NCBI GenBank assembly: GCA_964023275.1
Contig: OZ029919.1
Location: forward strand, 5,127,367-5,191,366
Length of the DNA stretch: 64,000 nucleotides
Source: Norana najaformis
Taxonomy: Eukaryota; Annelida; Clitellata; Crassiclitellata; Hormogastridae
Direction of reading: 5' to 3'
Part shown: positions 21,001 through 31,869 of the stretch, one piece after another
Layout of the letters: each line of letters begins with the position of its first letter
Numbering within the stretch: position 1 is the first letter of the stretch
The notes under the pieces: generated by a model
What the model saw: only the letters and a program-made list of their open reading frames with translations
The model's database searches: none
What the model was told of the DNA's origin: nothing
Position numbers and translations under genes: made by a program

Positions 21001-21790
21001 TACGCGGCGTGATAGCATTTAAGACTCTTTGGCCGAAGCATCAAATGAGAATAATTTCCCTGCGTACTATACACGGCTAGACATTTCATGTTCCTATTGT
21101 TTCGAGAGGGAATTGGCACTAAGAGTACCCGGACAATCCAACTTACGGCAAAGGAATCGCTGAAAACGGAGTTGAGAATCAATCCTTACATCGACTAATC
21201 GGATAGTCAGCCCACCCACCTTCCCACTCCTTTGACCGCCCTCCACTCCTGTCCATGTCCCACCCATCGAGCGGCCTGCCACGCCCATTATTATTAATCA
21301 CGCTCATGCAGCTCTTGCACGCGCGAGAATGCATGTGCACGCTGTTTAAAGGTGTCTCGCAAATTGCACCTCGTAATTTTTCCCTCCCTGTAATCTTTCG
21401 GAAGTCTATTCGCAGAAAACATCAAACCGAACGTGACGAAGCGTGTGTTCCTCCTTTCAGCGATTACTTGATCGCTGTTTAAGATAATGGCACGTAGCAT
21501 CAGACACCGTTGTGAACTACATCTTATTTATACGTTTAATACACATACGATGTCTGGGGCTGCATTGGCTGAAATCTGCGTATGTGTGCGGGAGACTGCT
21601 AGCGGTGACTTTTCCAGTTCTACGAACATTATATGTACTTAAAAATGACCTTGTTGTTTGTAACGGAATTTAACATCATTCAGGCAGCGAAGACAACGCT
21701 TTTAAGAGGTATCTAAAAGGCGCTATATTAAGTCTCTAAATACAGCCACGCATATACAATATACAATAAAGACACAACCGTTGTGCTCTA
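21001..21790. other. Intergenic; LINE-type end near 21700
   Basis: No gene. At 21700-21745 AAGAGGTATCTAAAAGGCGC followed by TATATTAAG is another short retroposon-like 3' motif. Confidence 0.45.
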
Positions 21791-21794
21791 CAAT

Positions 21795-22290
21795 CACACA
21801 CTGCAAGGGCGGCTTCCCTGGCAGCCATAAAACCCGCCTTTACAGTCAGACTGTATGATTAAAAGTTGGCGAGCTTTATTGCCAAAGAAGTCATCCCAGA
21901 ACCTCCCAAGCCACATTAGACTCAACAATTTCCAGGCATCGCCTTTAAGATATCGCCTACCGGCTCCAGAACGGCACGAAGCCGGCAATTTTCCGGAAAA
22001 GGCGCTACCCGCATGGTGCGTGTTCGCGGGAACATTCGCCGGCCGCTTCCCGCCAATTAGGTGCCGGTTTCCCGCCACTCGCACGCGCCATTATCGAATT
22101 ATGCGACGCGCCATTGATGTATTTATCGCCCGTGGTTGCTTACGGAACGATGACGCTGATTTGGAGCGATGCGTGGAGAACCGCGAACTAATACGTCCAT
22201 TATCGCTCAATTGCCGTAATTATCGGCGCGTGTGCTCTGCGCTGGGGGCCAACGCCCTTGCCCGTCGCGCCGTCAGACCTTGAAGACTGC
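21795..22290. promoter_or_regulatory. Unique TAAT-rich island, candidate cis-regulatory element
   Basis: About 500 bp of balanced, non-repetitive DNA among repeats, dense in homeodomain-type cores (CCAATTAGG, CGCCATTATCG, CGTAATTATCG, GAACTAATACG) and GC-rich words. Open frames of 96 and 142 residues cross it on opposite strands but show no domain or splice support. A conserved enhancer for a developmental gene such as bsx is a plausible inference, not a demonstration. Confidence 0.35.
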
Positions 22291-22434
22291 GGGTGGCAGT
22301 GGTGGCGCAGGCAACGCTGCAGCGACACGTAAGCCTCGTGCTGTCATCCGTGCAAAGGTTTCTCGGGTGAAAGTCAGGAGGTTAGGGTGATGAACGAATC
22401 TGGCCCACTTATCTTTAGAGTGTTGAAGAAATAG

Positions 22435-22930
22435 CGATGACTGGTACGGTAAGGTTGATGTCAACGGCATTGTCAGCCATAAGATGTCGTTACACATTGG
22501 GTGTTACTACAAACTGCTCAACCGTATTAGGCAACTTTATAACATGTTCTCCTTCAGCTATGTATACTTCACTTGCGTTCAATCGTCAGGACGAACTCCT
22601 GCCTTGTTTGGGGATAGTGCCAGTCCCAAGCCTGGATAAAGGAGGAGGGCGACGGCAACAGCCTTTCATGCCATAAGCTGTCGTTAAACTGCGAAACTAC
22701 TACTAATCGTCAGGCCCAAACTCCGCCACTGCCGTATTCAGGCGGTGCCAGTCCCAAGCCTGGATAAAGGAGGAGGGCGACGTCAACAGCCTTTGATGCC
22801 ATAAGGTGTCATTTAACAGTGGAACTACTAATCGCCAGGCCCAACTAAGTCTGAACGGCAAGGTAAGGTTGATGTCAACGGTCCCGGCAACCATAAGATG
22901 TCGTTAAACATTGGATAGTATTTGTAATCG
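22435..22930 (+). repeat. Diverged tandem copies of the GATGTCAACGGC repeat
   Basis: Three or four units carry (AAGGTTGATGTCAACGGC or GGAGGAGGGCGACGTCAACAG) + GCCATAAGATGTCGTTAAAC + TTGGATACTACTA. They lie at about 22445, 22610, 22740 and 22860. Related units lie at 7170-7430, 48600-48970 (reverse) and 63520-63630. Confidence 0.75.
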
Positions 22931-23335
22931 TATTCATAAATTTGTATAGCGCCGTTTCAGGAGAAACTCAGAGGCGTTTCCGACCTGACACCAAAGACCA
23001 CAATCAAACGAGATAGTTTTCAACCTCCTACGGAAAGGAGGAAGAGAAAGCGAAGGAGTTCGAGTCGTAAGTTACTAGGCCTTCCTCAGAACGTTGCCCA
23101 TCCGGCGACCGCGGAAGAGGCAGAGTCGGATCCCGAGACAGAGCCTTACAGTGTTGGCTCCCTTAGGGAAGCGGCCGATCCTGAACCTTCCTTGGAGAGA
23201 ACAGACACTATGGGCAGAGTTGATACGGAACGGCCATTTTACGTCGGGAGTAGAAGAGGCAGTGATGCGTGTGGCTCTGGGCGTAGAACTGGGCTGGAGT
23301 CAACCCCGCCCGGCGAAGTTATGTTCAGACCGACA
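22931..23335 (-). mobile_element. LINE-type 3' end, minus strand
   Basis: ATAAATTTGTATAGCGCCG followed by GAGAAACTCAGAGGCG gives the common hairpin end on the minus strand. The downstream 300 bp is plausibly the upstream part of the same element but has no recognisable domain. Confidence 0.5.
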
Positions 23336-23340
23336 CCTCC

Positions 23341-23359
23341 ACACACACACACACACACA

Positions 23360-23398
<39 letters not shown>

Positions 23399-23510
23399 AT
23401 ATATGTATATATATATGTGCTTATACATATATATATGTATATATATGCATATACATGTATATATGTATATATATCTATATATATGTATGTATAGGTACAT
23501 ATATATATAC
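23341..23510. repeat. (CA)n plus (TATG/TATA)n microsatellite
   Basis: CA repeat at 23341-23397, then TATATG-type DNA to about 23510. Confidence 0.95.
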
Positions 23511-23689
23511 GTAGAATGACTCCGTGGTTATAGACTTCCGTCTTTACAACACGCAGACGTATTAAACTGTCAATTAAACTCTGAGGAAATCTAATCAGCC
23601 CAACCCTTATTATCGCTCATTGCCCAGCAGTACAGCCCAACGAGCGAATTAAAGAAGTGCGCTCTGCATGCGTCCGCCGACATTCAGTC

Positions 23690-23847
23690 TCCTCGCAGTC
23701 GCTCGCCGCCAGAGGGCTGCCGTTTCCGTTTCCTTCGAAGCTATCCGATACGTCACGTGCACCTGCCAGACGCCATCTTGCGCCTCCAGAAAGTGGGCGG
23801 CTCTAGTGACTTTTGGATAGGTGCAGCGCCTCTGGTGGCGGCGGCCT
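23690..23847. promoter_or_regulatory. Island with opposed CTCF-like motifs, YY1-like and E-box/CRE sites
   Basis: CGCCGCCAGAGGGCTGCC (about 23704-23721) is close to the CTCF consensus. GCGCCTCTGGTGGCGGCGG (23826-23844) resembles the same motif on the other strand, one G short of the core. Between them lie CGTCACGTG (23751-23759) and CGCCATCTTG (23771-23780, YY1-like). No coding frame is recognisable. It could be an insulator or a TATA-less promoter. The motif calls are from memory of consensus sequences. Confidence 0.4.
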
Positions 23848-23850
23848 GTA

Positions 23851-23977
23851 CTAATTACCGTCTCGGTAGATAATTCACTAAGCAGTAATTCGGTAAAAAA
23901 AACTGGTGACGACTTCAAAAGTTGGCTGGACTAATTACGGTCTCAATAGATAATTCACTAAACAGTAATTCTGTTAA
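23851..23977. promoter_or_regulatory. Duplicated TAATTA-containing module, 80-bp period
   Basis: CTAATTACCGTCTC...GATAATTCACTAAGCAGTAATTC at 23851-23897 is repeated with five or six changes at 23931-23977. Each copy has three AATT/TAATTA-type homeodomain cores in fixed spacing, and sequence between copies is unrelated. Confidence 0.5.
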
Positions 23978-23979
23978 AA

Positions 23980-24345
23980 GATGGACAATTAAACTGGAAA
24001 CTATGGAAACCGGGCCAGATGTTGACTTAAAAATTGCAGATGACACGCGACAAGAAATACAAGTTCCGCTTTTTGCCTCGAATAATCTCTGCCCTAGCTA
24101 CCTGTCACGTGCCACAAGGTGCGCGATGACGTATCAGGTTACGTAGCGTATCACGTGGCCCATTGTGACCAGATAATTATTAAGAATATCGCGATTGTCA
24201 TAGGAGATTAAAATCATCGACAAATATTAGTCATATTGGATCGAAATTATTGTGTCATGGTGTAATAAAAGCTTAAATATTGAACAGGATCTTCAAAGAG
24301 TGTCTGTTGGCTATCTCCATTACCAAAACTATTTCTGTAAATCCA
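23980..24345. other. Unique DNA, nothing recognised
   Basis: Includes GTCACGTGCC and TATCACGTGGCC E-box words near 24104 and 24150. No gene could be supported. Confidence 0.4.
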
Positions 24346-24349
24346 AAGA

Positions 24350-24350
24350 C

Positions 24351-24430
<80 letters not shown>

Positions 24431-24431
24431 T

Positions 24432-24467
<36 letters not shown>

Positions 24468-24608
24468 TAATAATGATGATGATGATGATGATAATAAAAT
24501 AATAATTATAATAATAATAATAATAACAATGTTAATGATAATGATAATGATAATAATTATAATGATGATGATGACGATGATAATAATAATAAAATAATAA
24601 TAATAATA
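24350..24608. repeat. (AAT)n with (GATAAT)n and (GAT)n variants
   Basis: Long AAT array (24350-24428), then repeated blocks of TTAATGATAATGATAATGAT and GATGATGATG, occurring twice (about 24429-24500 and 24530-24600). The second half is therefore a partial duplication of the first. Confidence 0.95.
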
Positions 24609-24689
24609 CAGCAGCTCTACCTGCTCCAGCAACAATAGATTTGTTTCATAATTGAAAATGTTCCGACACCCTGAAAGTCGTTTCTGACT

Positions 24690-24890
24690 ATTATAATAAT
24701 GATCATAATAATAATAATATATATATAATAATAATTATAATTATAATAATAATAATACTTATTATTATTATTATTATTATTTCTCCAGAGCCTTTTTATA
24801 GGTCCCTAAAACAAAAAAGTAATAATAATAATAATAACAACAACAATAGTATTATTGTTTATTTATTTATTTATTTTTTAATAACTTCTA
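24690..24890. repeat. AT-rich (AAT)n/(ATT)n patches
   Basis: ATAATAATAAT and TTATTATTATT patches face each other around 24750-24780, forming a potential hairpin. Confidence 0.8.
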
Positions 24891-25089
24891 TTGCTTCGGT
24901 GCCTAATAAACAAGGCATCAACCGATAGCGCACCTAAATCAATACCCAGAAGGTCAAATACACCAAATAAGACAAAAGCGTGCATGCGCACACACACAAA
25001 CATACACACGGGCAAACAAACACACGTACTTCTATATACGAATACACATACTTCCACGCGCAAGTGCGGCACGTGAGTATGTAGCGCCA

Positions 25090-25335
25090 ACCTGCGGCAT
25101 ACGCAGGCACTATTAGGCGCGTGTCTCCGTTCATTAGGTCTTTACAAGTCGTAATGGCGCGTCTGGTTATCACTCGGCACTTTGCTAAATTACTTCGATT
25201 GGCGACAAGTACGTCGAAGTGAAATAATTCGAGATAATTTTATTTAATAACTGGCGAGCGAAGTGGTAGAAAGCACGAAAATGGCCGACAAATTGTGTCG
25301 ACGGTTAATCTCGTCTTCTCTCGCTCGACGCGAGA

Positions 25336-25431
<96 letters not shown>

Positions 25432-25680
25432 GTGCCTTCATGGTTCTTACGATGTCGACGCAACGTTATTTCGTCGGCGCATAATATACACGACGCTGTT
25501 CGACAGTTTATCGCCATCGTCGTTTGGTGGCGACACGATTGCGGCCATCAGGGACCATTTAGCAACGCCGCCTGTAATTTACCTTTTCCGTATTATATCC
25601 GTGACTTGGCCAATTATACGCCATCAGCTTCTGTTGGCGTCCTTTTGAGCTTCCAGCCTCGGCTTACTTAGACCTAAAAG
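25090..25680. promoter_or_regulatory. Unique TAAT-rich island with (CT)n core
   Basis: Non-repetitive flanks (CACTATTAGGCG, TTCATTAGGTC, GTAATGGCGCG, TAAATTACTTCG, GTAATTTACC, CCAATTATACGCC) surround a CT/CTTT tract at 25337-25434. Homeodomain-type cores are frequent and no coding signal is seen. Regulatory function is inferred from composition only. Confidence 0.35.
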
Positions 25681-25724
25681 CCTTGGCTCGGCCGTCAACT
25701 GACCTGAGCTAAGAAGACGCCGAC

Positions 25725-26070
25725 GGTGAGTGAGGTAACGTCAAGTAAGGTAGGTTAAGATAAGGTAAGAGAAGATGAAGTAAGACACGATGTGGTAAGG
25801 GAAATTATGGTAAAGTAATTAAGGTAAGAGTTAGGTAAATAGAGGTCAGACAAGGTATGGTAAGGTAGTTAAAGCAAGATAAAGTAAGGTATGGGAAAGT
25901 AGTAAGGGAAGGAAAGGTAAAGTAAGACAAGGTTAGGTAAGGTACATAAGGTAAGGGAAAATAAGGTATAGTCAGGTAATGTACAGAAAGGTCAGGTAAG
26001 TAAGATCAGGTTAGAATAGGTAGAGTAAGGATTGGTTATACAGATTAACTTAAGATAAGTTAAGGTATTC
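25725..26070. repeat. Degenerate (GTAAG)n DNA
   Basis: AAGGTAAGGTAAG-like words with many substitutions over about 340 bp; an old pentanucleotide array. Confidence 0.8.
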
Positions 26071-27125
26071 TTTAATGCACGCAATATATCCGCCATGTTC
26101 AACGGTAGGCTAGTAATTGATCAGAGGCCTGGCTGTGCAATTGAAAGATCTTTCGGCTGAAGCACATACGCGACAACAGTAATTCGTGTAACGTGACTCA
26201 ACATCAAATTGAAGCAGCGGAGTTCGAACCCCGCAGTTAGAATTTGTGTAAAATGGATAAATTTTTACCAGTGCTGTAATTCAATAGAAAACTGACTTAT
26301 GAATAACATGAATATATACAAGCAGTGTATCAGTATATGTAGGGCATTATTTACAGCCCTAATTAATTCCCAATACGTATATACGATGTATATATCGTGT
26401 TATTATTATTATCGTACTTATATTACATATGTATCGTCGATGTATGTAATTCATATGTATAAGATGCTATGTACAGCGTACATAGCAGCCACCACGTAGG
26501 CCTACTATTGTCTATGTGACTTTGCCATTCTGCGCACTGTACCCTACATACTGATGCCATTAAAATATCCAATATATCCAAATAGTATTGCTTTCTGTTT
26601 TGACAACAACTTCTACACGTGTATTGGTTGATCTTGTCATCGGAGAAAATTAAACTGAATTGAATATATAGAATTGACATCCAGGTTGATTACGGAAATT
26701 TAGCTTAGCAGCGGAGAAAACGCGGAAATTTGAAAAGGTGCCATACATGCCTCGCGCAGTAAACACTCGATTTTATTGACATTTGTTCTGAATTAGATAT
26801 TAGAAACTCGTAATATCTCGGAGCGCCAAATAACTGGGGGCTGTTTGTCCGAACCCCCTCCAGTCGCATGGTCTCCGCGGGCTGTCTTGTGACGGGAGAA
26901 ATACCTTATGGAAGCGCTGTCCAATATGCCGACACTGTGTTGATCTCTCTGCGTGCGTTTGAGAGCTAATAACGGATATTAAAACATAGCCCCTCTTACA
27001 TTGTTAGGACCAAATGTCTGCGAACACCAGACACTACAGTAACTAGAACTGACATCATTATAAACTCTCAGATTATAAGTGATAGAAACTGCTGTGACTG
27101 TTACTACGCGTTTGGTGACAAATGT
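26071..27125. other. Intergenic, nothing recognised
   Basis: A tRNA-like T-arm (GCGGAGTTCGAACCCCGC, 26217-26234) is isolated, with no D or anticodon arm, so I do not call a tRNA. The stretch 26690-27000 is unique and could be regulatory. Confidence 0.45.
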
Positions 27126-27127
27126 AT

Positions 27128-27275
27128 ATATATATAGTAACTCTCTCTATATATAGTAACTATATATCGAGAGTAGCTCTATGTAGTAACTATATATAGA
27201 GAGTAACTCTATATAGTAACTATATATATAGAGTAACTCTATATATATAGTAACTATATATAGAGAGAGAAAAGA
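27128..27275. repeat. Palindrome-rich TATATAGTAACTC tandem
   Basis: Units of TATATATAGTAACT and TATAGAGAGTAACTC repeat seven or eight times with embedded TATATA palindromes. Confidence 0.85.
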
Positions 27276-27630
27276 AAACGGGTAAGGGGTCAAAACGAAT
27301 ACATAAACCAGTGTTGGAGTTTGCAAGGTCCCCGTGGTCTATCAGGAGGTTCAGTCAACGAAGCTCGTCAAGTTTTTTGCAACTTTTATTGCATCGACTG
27401 ACTATTAACCTACATAAAATCTTAAATCTCGTCTGCAGGTGCTCGACGGCGTGGCCAATCCCCAACGCGTCGTCTCCGAGTCAAAGCTTCTTCCCTCCGC
27501 GTCGTCGTTGAGTCTGCGAGCCTCCGTTTCGGTCTGTTGGACTCTCTACTGCCAACGTCACGCCCTTTTAAAAGCAGTCAAGAAGGATGGTTGTTTAAGG
27601 ATGGTTGCTAAAGGATGGCTGCTTAAGGTT
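27276..27630. other. Unique DNA with a diverging lead-in to the minisatellite
   Basis: GC-balanced sequence. From about 27585 the words GGATGGTTG..TAAGGATGG are degenerate forms of the 14-bp unit that follows. Confidence 0.5.
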
Positions 27631-27635
27631 GACTG

Positions 27636-27892
27636 CTTAAGGATGGCTGCTTAAGGACGGCTGCTAAAGGACGGCTGCTAAAGGACGGCTGCTAAAGGAC
27701 GGCTGCTAAAGGACGGCTGCTAAAGGACGGCTGCTAAAGGACGGCTGCTAAAGGACGGCTGCTAAAGGACGGCTGCTAAAGGACGGCTGCTAAAGGACGG
27801 CTGCTAAAGGACGGCTGCTAAAGGACGGCTGCTAAAGGACGGCTGCTAAAGGACGGCTGCTAAAGGACGGCTGCTAAAGGATGGCTGCTAGA
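27636..27892. repeat. 14-bp minisatellite, about 18 copies
   Basis: Unit GGACGGCTGCTAAA is almost perfectly homogeneous in the middle and degenerate at both edges (GGATGGCTGCT). Because 14 is not a multiple of three, it is not a coding repeat. Confidence 0.95.
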
Positions 27893-27940
27893 GGCTAACG
27901 TTGCCGCGCGCTCAGAACATGGACATGATATTTTGTTACA

Positions 27941-27942
<2 letters not shown>

Positions 27943-27989
<47 letters not shown>
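27943..27989. repeat. (TA)n microsatellite
   Basis: Uninterrupted TA dinucleotides of about 47 bp. Confidence 0.95.
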
Positions 27990-27991
<2 letters not shown>

Positions 27992-28254
27992 ACAAAGGTA
28001 GAAAATAGAGACATTAAATCAATTACAGTATTCAGAGCAGGCAGATCCAAACTTGGCAAAATTAACACGATCAGTTGTATGTATAGCAACATACACTCGT
28101 CAATATCATAGTTGTTCTAAGGTGTTGGCGTTTGTCTGGCGCTAAGAAAAGGCTACCTACTTAATTACTTACTTATCATGACCATGACAAAGTAGACCTA
28201 ATAAAATAAAAAATTCCGCATTGTAACAAAGTGCTCGCCATGAATAGAATCACA

Positions 28255-28326
28255 ATGACGTTCTATTCCATTCAATTCTATCCCATCCTATTCCATTCCA
28301 TTCCATTTTATTCTATTCTATTCAAC
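28255..28326. repeat. (ATTCC/ATTCT)n pentanucleotide tract
   Basis: Words TCTATTCCATTCAATTCTAT and CCATTCCATTCCATT mark an imperfect pentanucleotide repeat. Confidence 0.8.
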
Positions 28327-28544
28327 CAGTCAAGTCCAGACGGTTTGTCGGCTGTTATGATATCAGACGTCATTGTTTTTAGGCTACAGTGTCTGTTCTA
28401 CTTTAACAGCCAACTGGAATTTGTTCATGAGCCACACTAGTGTATACAGGCACTAGATATAACTTAAAGAGCATATATGCCGTAAGCAGGTCTTCTTAAA
28501 TCCAATAACTAATCATTCCCACTTCATAATTAAACAGGCCTGCA

Positions 28545-28905
28545 ATTATGACAAGACGATAATGATGACGAAGACGATGATGATTATAATAATGATGATG
28601 ATCGTGATGACGACAATTGTGAAAATTAAGACGACGACGATGATGACAACGACGACGATGATGACGACAACAACGATGAAGATGACGATGACGATGATAG
28701 TGACGATGATCAAGTTAATGATGACGATGATCACGATGAAGACGACTGTGAAAATTACGACGGCGATTATGATGACGACGACGACTATGTTTTCATCATT
28801 ATCATGACGACAACTATGATGATGATGATGATCATGATGACGACAGCGATGAATATGACGAGAACGGCGTTGATGACGATGACGACGATGATGATAAACA
28901 TGTTG
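28545..28905. repeat. (GAT/GAC)n trinucleotide tract
   Basis: Three-base periodic GAT, GAC and GAA mixture. It appears as Asp-rich or Met/Thr-rich frames in every phase, which shows it is low-complexity DNA rather than an acidic protein. Confidence 0.9.
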
Positions 28906-29325
28906 AATGTCTCATTCGGTAATAAAACTCGAATTTCATCTCGTCGCAGGTTTTGAATAACACGGCGAATGTGAAGCGATCCTGCTTGCATTCAATTAAT
29001 TCTCTCTCCTAACCCTTCTCTCAATATAAGAGGCACGAGCCAACGGGACCAATTTATCCGTTCCGATATTGAATTTCTAAATGCAAAAGAAGGAAGGGCC
29101 ACACATCGTAATAAATTAATAAGGGCGTAATAAGTTTTTATGAACGGTGGTAGATGTAATGTCTAGTTACTCCAGGCACTGTAAGCAAGTCATCGGCCAA
29201 ACAGAAATTGCGATAAACCGATAAACACATGAAAGCCTGAGAACCATCTACCGGTCTTTAAGTCGAGTGCTCGATATGTGTATGCCCCGATTCATAATGC
29301 AATGCAGTGTTATGCTGTATATCCT
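28906..29325. other. Unique DNA, nothing recognised
   Basis: No gene signal; possible regulatory island at about 28960-29130. Confidence 0.4.
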
Positions 29326-29327
29326 CA

Positions 29328-29420
29328 TCTAATCTAATCTAATCTAATCATATGCTCAAGGGCGCTTATATAAGACAACTGCTCTGAATGAATGAAAGAC
29401 TGAATCAATCAATGAAAGAG
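29328..29420 (-). mobile_element. LINE-type 3' fragment next to (ATTAG)n
   Basis: ATCTAATCTAATCTAATCTAATC precedes GGGCGCTTATATAAG. Tail and hairpin words resemble the ATTAG-tail LINE ends at 20730-21000 and 61120-61385, but the fragment is short and its orientation uncertain. Confidence 0.4.
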
Positions 29421-29588
29421 CTCAATTAACGCTCGTAACACATAAATTATATATATGTGCAATAAGTCGCTTCTCCATACATCGCATATATATATACTTA
29501 GACAAGCGATTAAGCGTCAGACAATTATATAATATATATATGGCCATATAAATATACACTAGAAAATAACTGTTTCACACTAAATCAT

Positions 29589-29667
<79 letters not shown>

Positions 29668-29870
29668 CCTACCTACCTACCTACCTATCTACCTACCTAT
29701 CTATCTATCTATCTACCTATCTATCTATCTCTCTACTCGTCCATCCATCCATCCATCCATTCATCCGTCCGTCCGTCCGTCCGTCCGTCCGTCCGTCCGT
29801 CCGTCCGTCCGTCCGTCCGTCCGTCCGTCCGTCCGTCCGTCCGTCCGTCCGTCCGTCCGTCCATCCATAT
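29589..29870. repeat. (CTAT)n followed by (CCAT)n and (CCGT)n
   Basis: A single locus shifts unit three times: CTAT, then CTAC, CCAT and finally CCGT (29766-29860), each one substitution from the previous. This is a textbook evolving tetranucleotide array. Confidence 0.95.
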
Positions 29871-29879
29871 ATATATTGT

Positions 29880-30537
29880 GGTCTTGCAGATAGTGTAGAT
29901 TTTATGCTGACATCTCAAAAGTGCCTGTCTGGTATTGCTTTAAATCTCACAGTCCATGAGCGTTCTGACCACACTTGTGTTTGTTATTAGCTGGCATCAA
30001 TGACAGAGTACAAGCGACTGTTAATGCACAGCATGCTAATTGAGTAACTTAGTTATCTTTTCTTTAATTCAAACAGGAAGTGCGTCATTCCAAGACGCTG
30101 CTGTTTATTTCAATAGTTGAGTTTATTAATTTCAGGAATAGCGTCTCATAAATTCCATAAATTTGCAAAGAAAGTATCAGTTGGATTATCGATGGTATGC
30201 CTATTTCCCCTATTTTATTTGCGTCAAGATATCTGACAAATATGAGTAAGCTTTTTACTTGGAGAGAAAAGTTTTTTATAAAGCTGGGGCGTTTTTCACC
30301 TGAGATGGCTCGCGGAATCGGATCTAGTCTCAATCTGATTTTGATGCTAACTTCCTTTTCCTTTTATACGCCTAAATTCTTAAGAACTACACAAAGACAT
30401 TTGGGTTACTCTGCGTATTCAGATAACCCGCAGTTTTTCGTTTTAATGGCGCAACAGAAGCTTTGAGTTTCGCTTAAAAATAATCATCTACAAAAGCCTA
30501 GAAACGCAGCTCATTCAATACATCTCCAATTTTATTA
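29880..30537. other. Intergenic, nothing recognised
   Basis: AT-rich DNA. Two overlapping opposite frames of 80-90 residues near 30085-30466 lack any domain. Confidence 0.45.
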
Positions 30538-30545
30538 CTAATAAG

Positions 30546-31018
30546 CAGGACTGCCGATTTTAACGAATAATTAACCGATTAATCGTACAAAAATTTTAAT
30601 CGATTATTTTTTTCTTATTTTAGTTATTTAATGCTGACGAGCGGCTCGTTTCCGGAATAAACAAGATGGCGAGCAATGATAATGTAAAATGTTTGAGTGG
30701 AAAATTAAGCTATCATTTTGTATTTACGTTGAATGCTGATGGAAACGTCAAAGTTGTCGACAAAATAAACTGTATTCATTGCAATAAACAGTTCGCGTAT
30801 CGTGGTTCAAACACATCTCTGACGGATCACCTTCAACGCAAACATCCGTCGATATGTAGAAGAATTTTTGTAGAAAGAAATTAGTAACTACTGACAACAT
30901 TTTTCACAGCTTTTTACGTTTTACCTAACAGATACCAAATTAATCAAATTAAATCGATCGAGCGCAGTTAAATTTTTGAGATTAATCGATTAATTATTTT
31001 TAATCAGTAACAGCCCTA
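30546..31018 (+). mobile_element. hAT transposon deletion derivative (473 bp)
   Basis: An 8-bp target duplication CTAATAAG flanks the element (30538-30545 and 31019-31026), as expected for hAT. The ends CAGGACTG and (reverse) TAGGGCTG are short imperfect TIRs. The subterminal AT-rich zones contain mirrored TTAATCGATTAATT-type words. The interior keeps the first coding segment, a BED zinc finger (30666-30884), and nothing of the catalytic domain. Confidence 0.85.
30666..30884 (+). pseudogene. BED-type zinc finger fragment of a hAT transposase
   Basis: 72 residues. After MASNDNVKCLSGKLSYHFVF come CIHCNKQFAYRGSNTSLTDH and LQRKH, giving the BED pattern C-x2-C...H-x4-H with the usual aromatic and N-T-S-L-x-x-H-L features. 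This DNA-binding domain normally opens hAT transposases such as ZBED-like proteins. The DDE and hAT dimerisation domains are gone: a stop follows at once (ERN-stop) and the element ends 134 bp later. The frame itself is undamaged, so a short DNA-binding peptide could in principle be made. Confidence 0.8.
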
Positions 31019-31026
31019 CTAATAAG

Positions 31027-31378
31027 ATAATTAATCAGATAATGAAGTAGTGACTCATATGATCTTCGTTGACTTGTTCCACGCTATTCCCATCGCCTGA
31101 TCAGCCTCAAAAGCTGAGTCACGAGCTTGCGGTTGGAGAAAGCGATGCTTTCGCTAAGTCCTTTGTTCCGGGAGGTTCCACTCCGCTGAACCTGCGTGGC
31201 GTGTTCTCTTTCGCGTTGCGCCAGCGATATTTACAGACGGATACAGCCGACTTAACGCAATAATCTCGTCGAAGACTCGCTCACATCTCGCTCATCTGAG
31301 GCGACAGTTCGATGGTTCTCCATGCATCTCACTCTTAAAACCAATGGCTGGTCACGGCAGATGTAATATTGTTAGCAA
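31027..31378. other. Unique DNA, nothing recognised
   Basis: Balanced composition, no repeat. An open frame at 31069-31263 has no recognisable domain. Confidence 0.4.
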
Positions 31379-31379
31379 C

Positions 31380-31865
31380 ACTACAATACACTACACTACA
31401 ATACAATACAATACACTACAAAGTAATACGCTACAACATGCTTTAATACACAATGCAATACACTACAAAGTGCTACAATACACTACAATACAATACAATA
31501 CACTATACTACAATACAATATAATACTATACAATACAATACGCTACAGCACAATACAATACAATACACATATGTTAAAATACAATACACTACAATATGCT
31601 ATAATACACTACAATACAATACACATGTTAAAATACAATACACTACAATATGCTATAATACACTACAATACGATACACATATGTTAAAATACAATACACC
31701 ACAATACGCTAAAATACACTACAATACAATACGCATATGTTACAATACAATACACTACAATATGCTATAATACACTACAATACACAACAATACAATGCGC
31801 TACATTACGCTAAAATACACGTATGTTACAATACAATACACAACAATACAATACACAACAATACA
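31380..31865. repeat. Complex (ACAAT)n satellite with longer period
   Basis: ACAATACAATACACTACAAT words alternate with CACATATGTTAAAATACAAT. The latter marker recurs at about 31566, 31621, 31676 and 31733, so a higher-order unit near 55 bp is superimposed on the pentanucleotide. Confidence 0.85.
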
Positions 31866-31869
31866 GTGG

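Noticed and set aside
21855-22283. 142-codon open frame
   Set aside because: No recognisable domain, opposite strand also open, no splice or start support. Interpreted as GC-rich non-coding DNA.
24273-24635. Poly-Asn, poly-Tyr and poly-Ile frames (also near 15441-15764)
   Set aside because: Translations of (AAT)n in different phases; no protein context.
28546-28991. Asp-rich protein in the GAT/GAC tract
   Set aside because: Trinucleotide repeat with no phase preference and no flanking coding sequence.
31380-31865. CRISPR-like array
   Set aside because: The periodic words are a pentanucleotide satellite without unique spacers, and the genome is animal.
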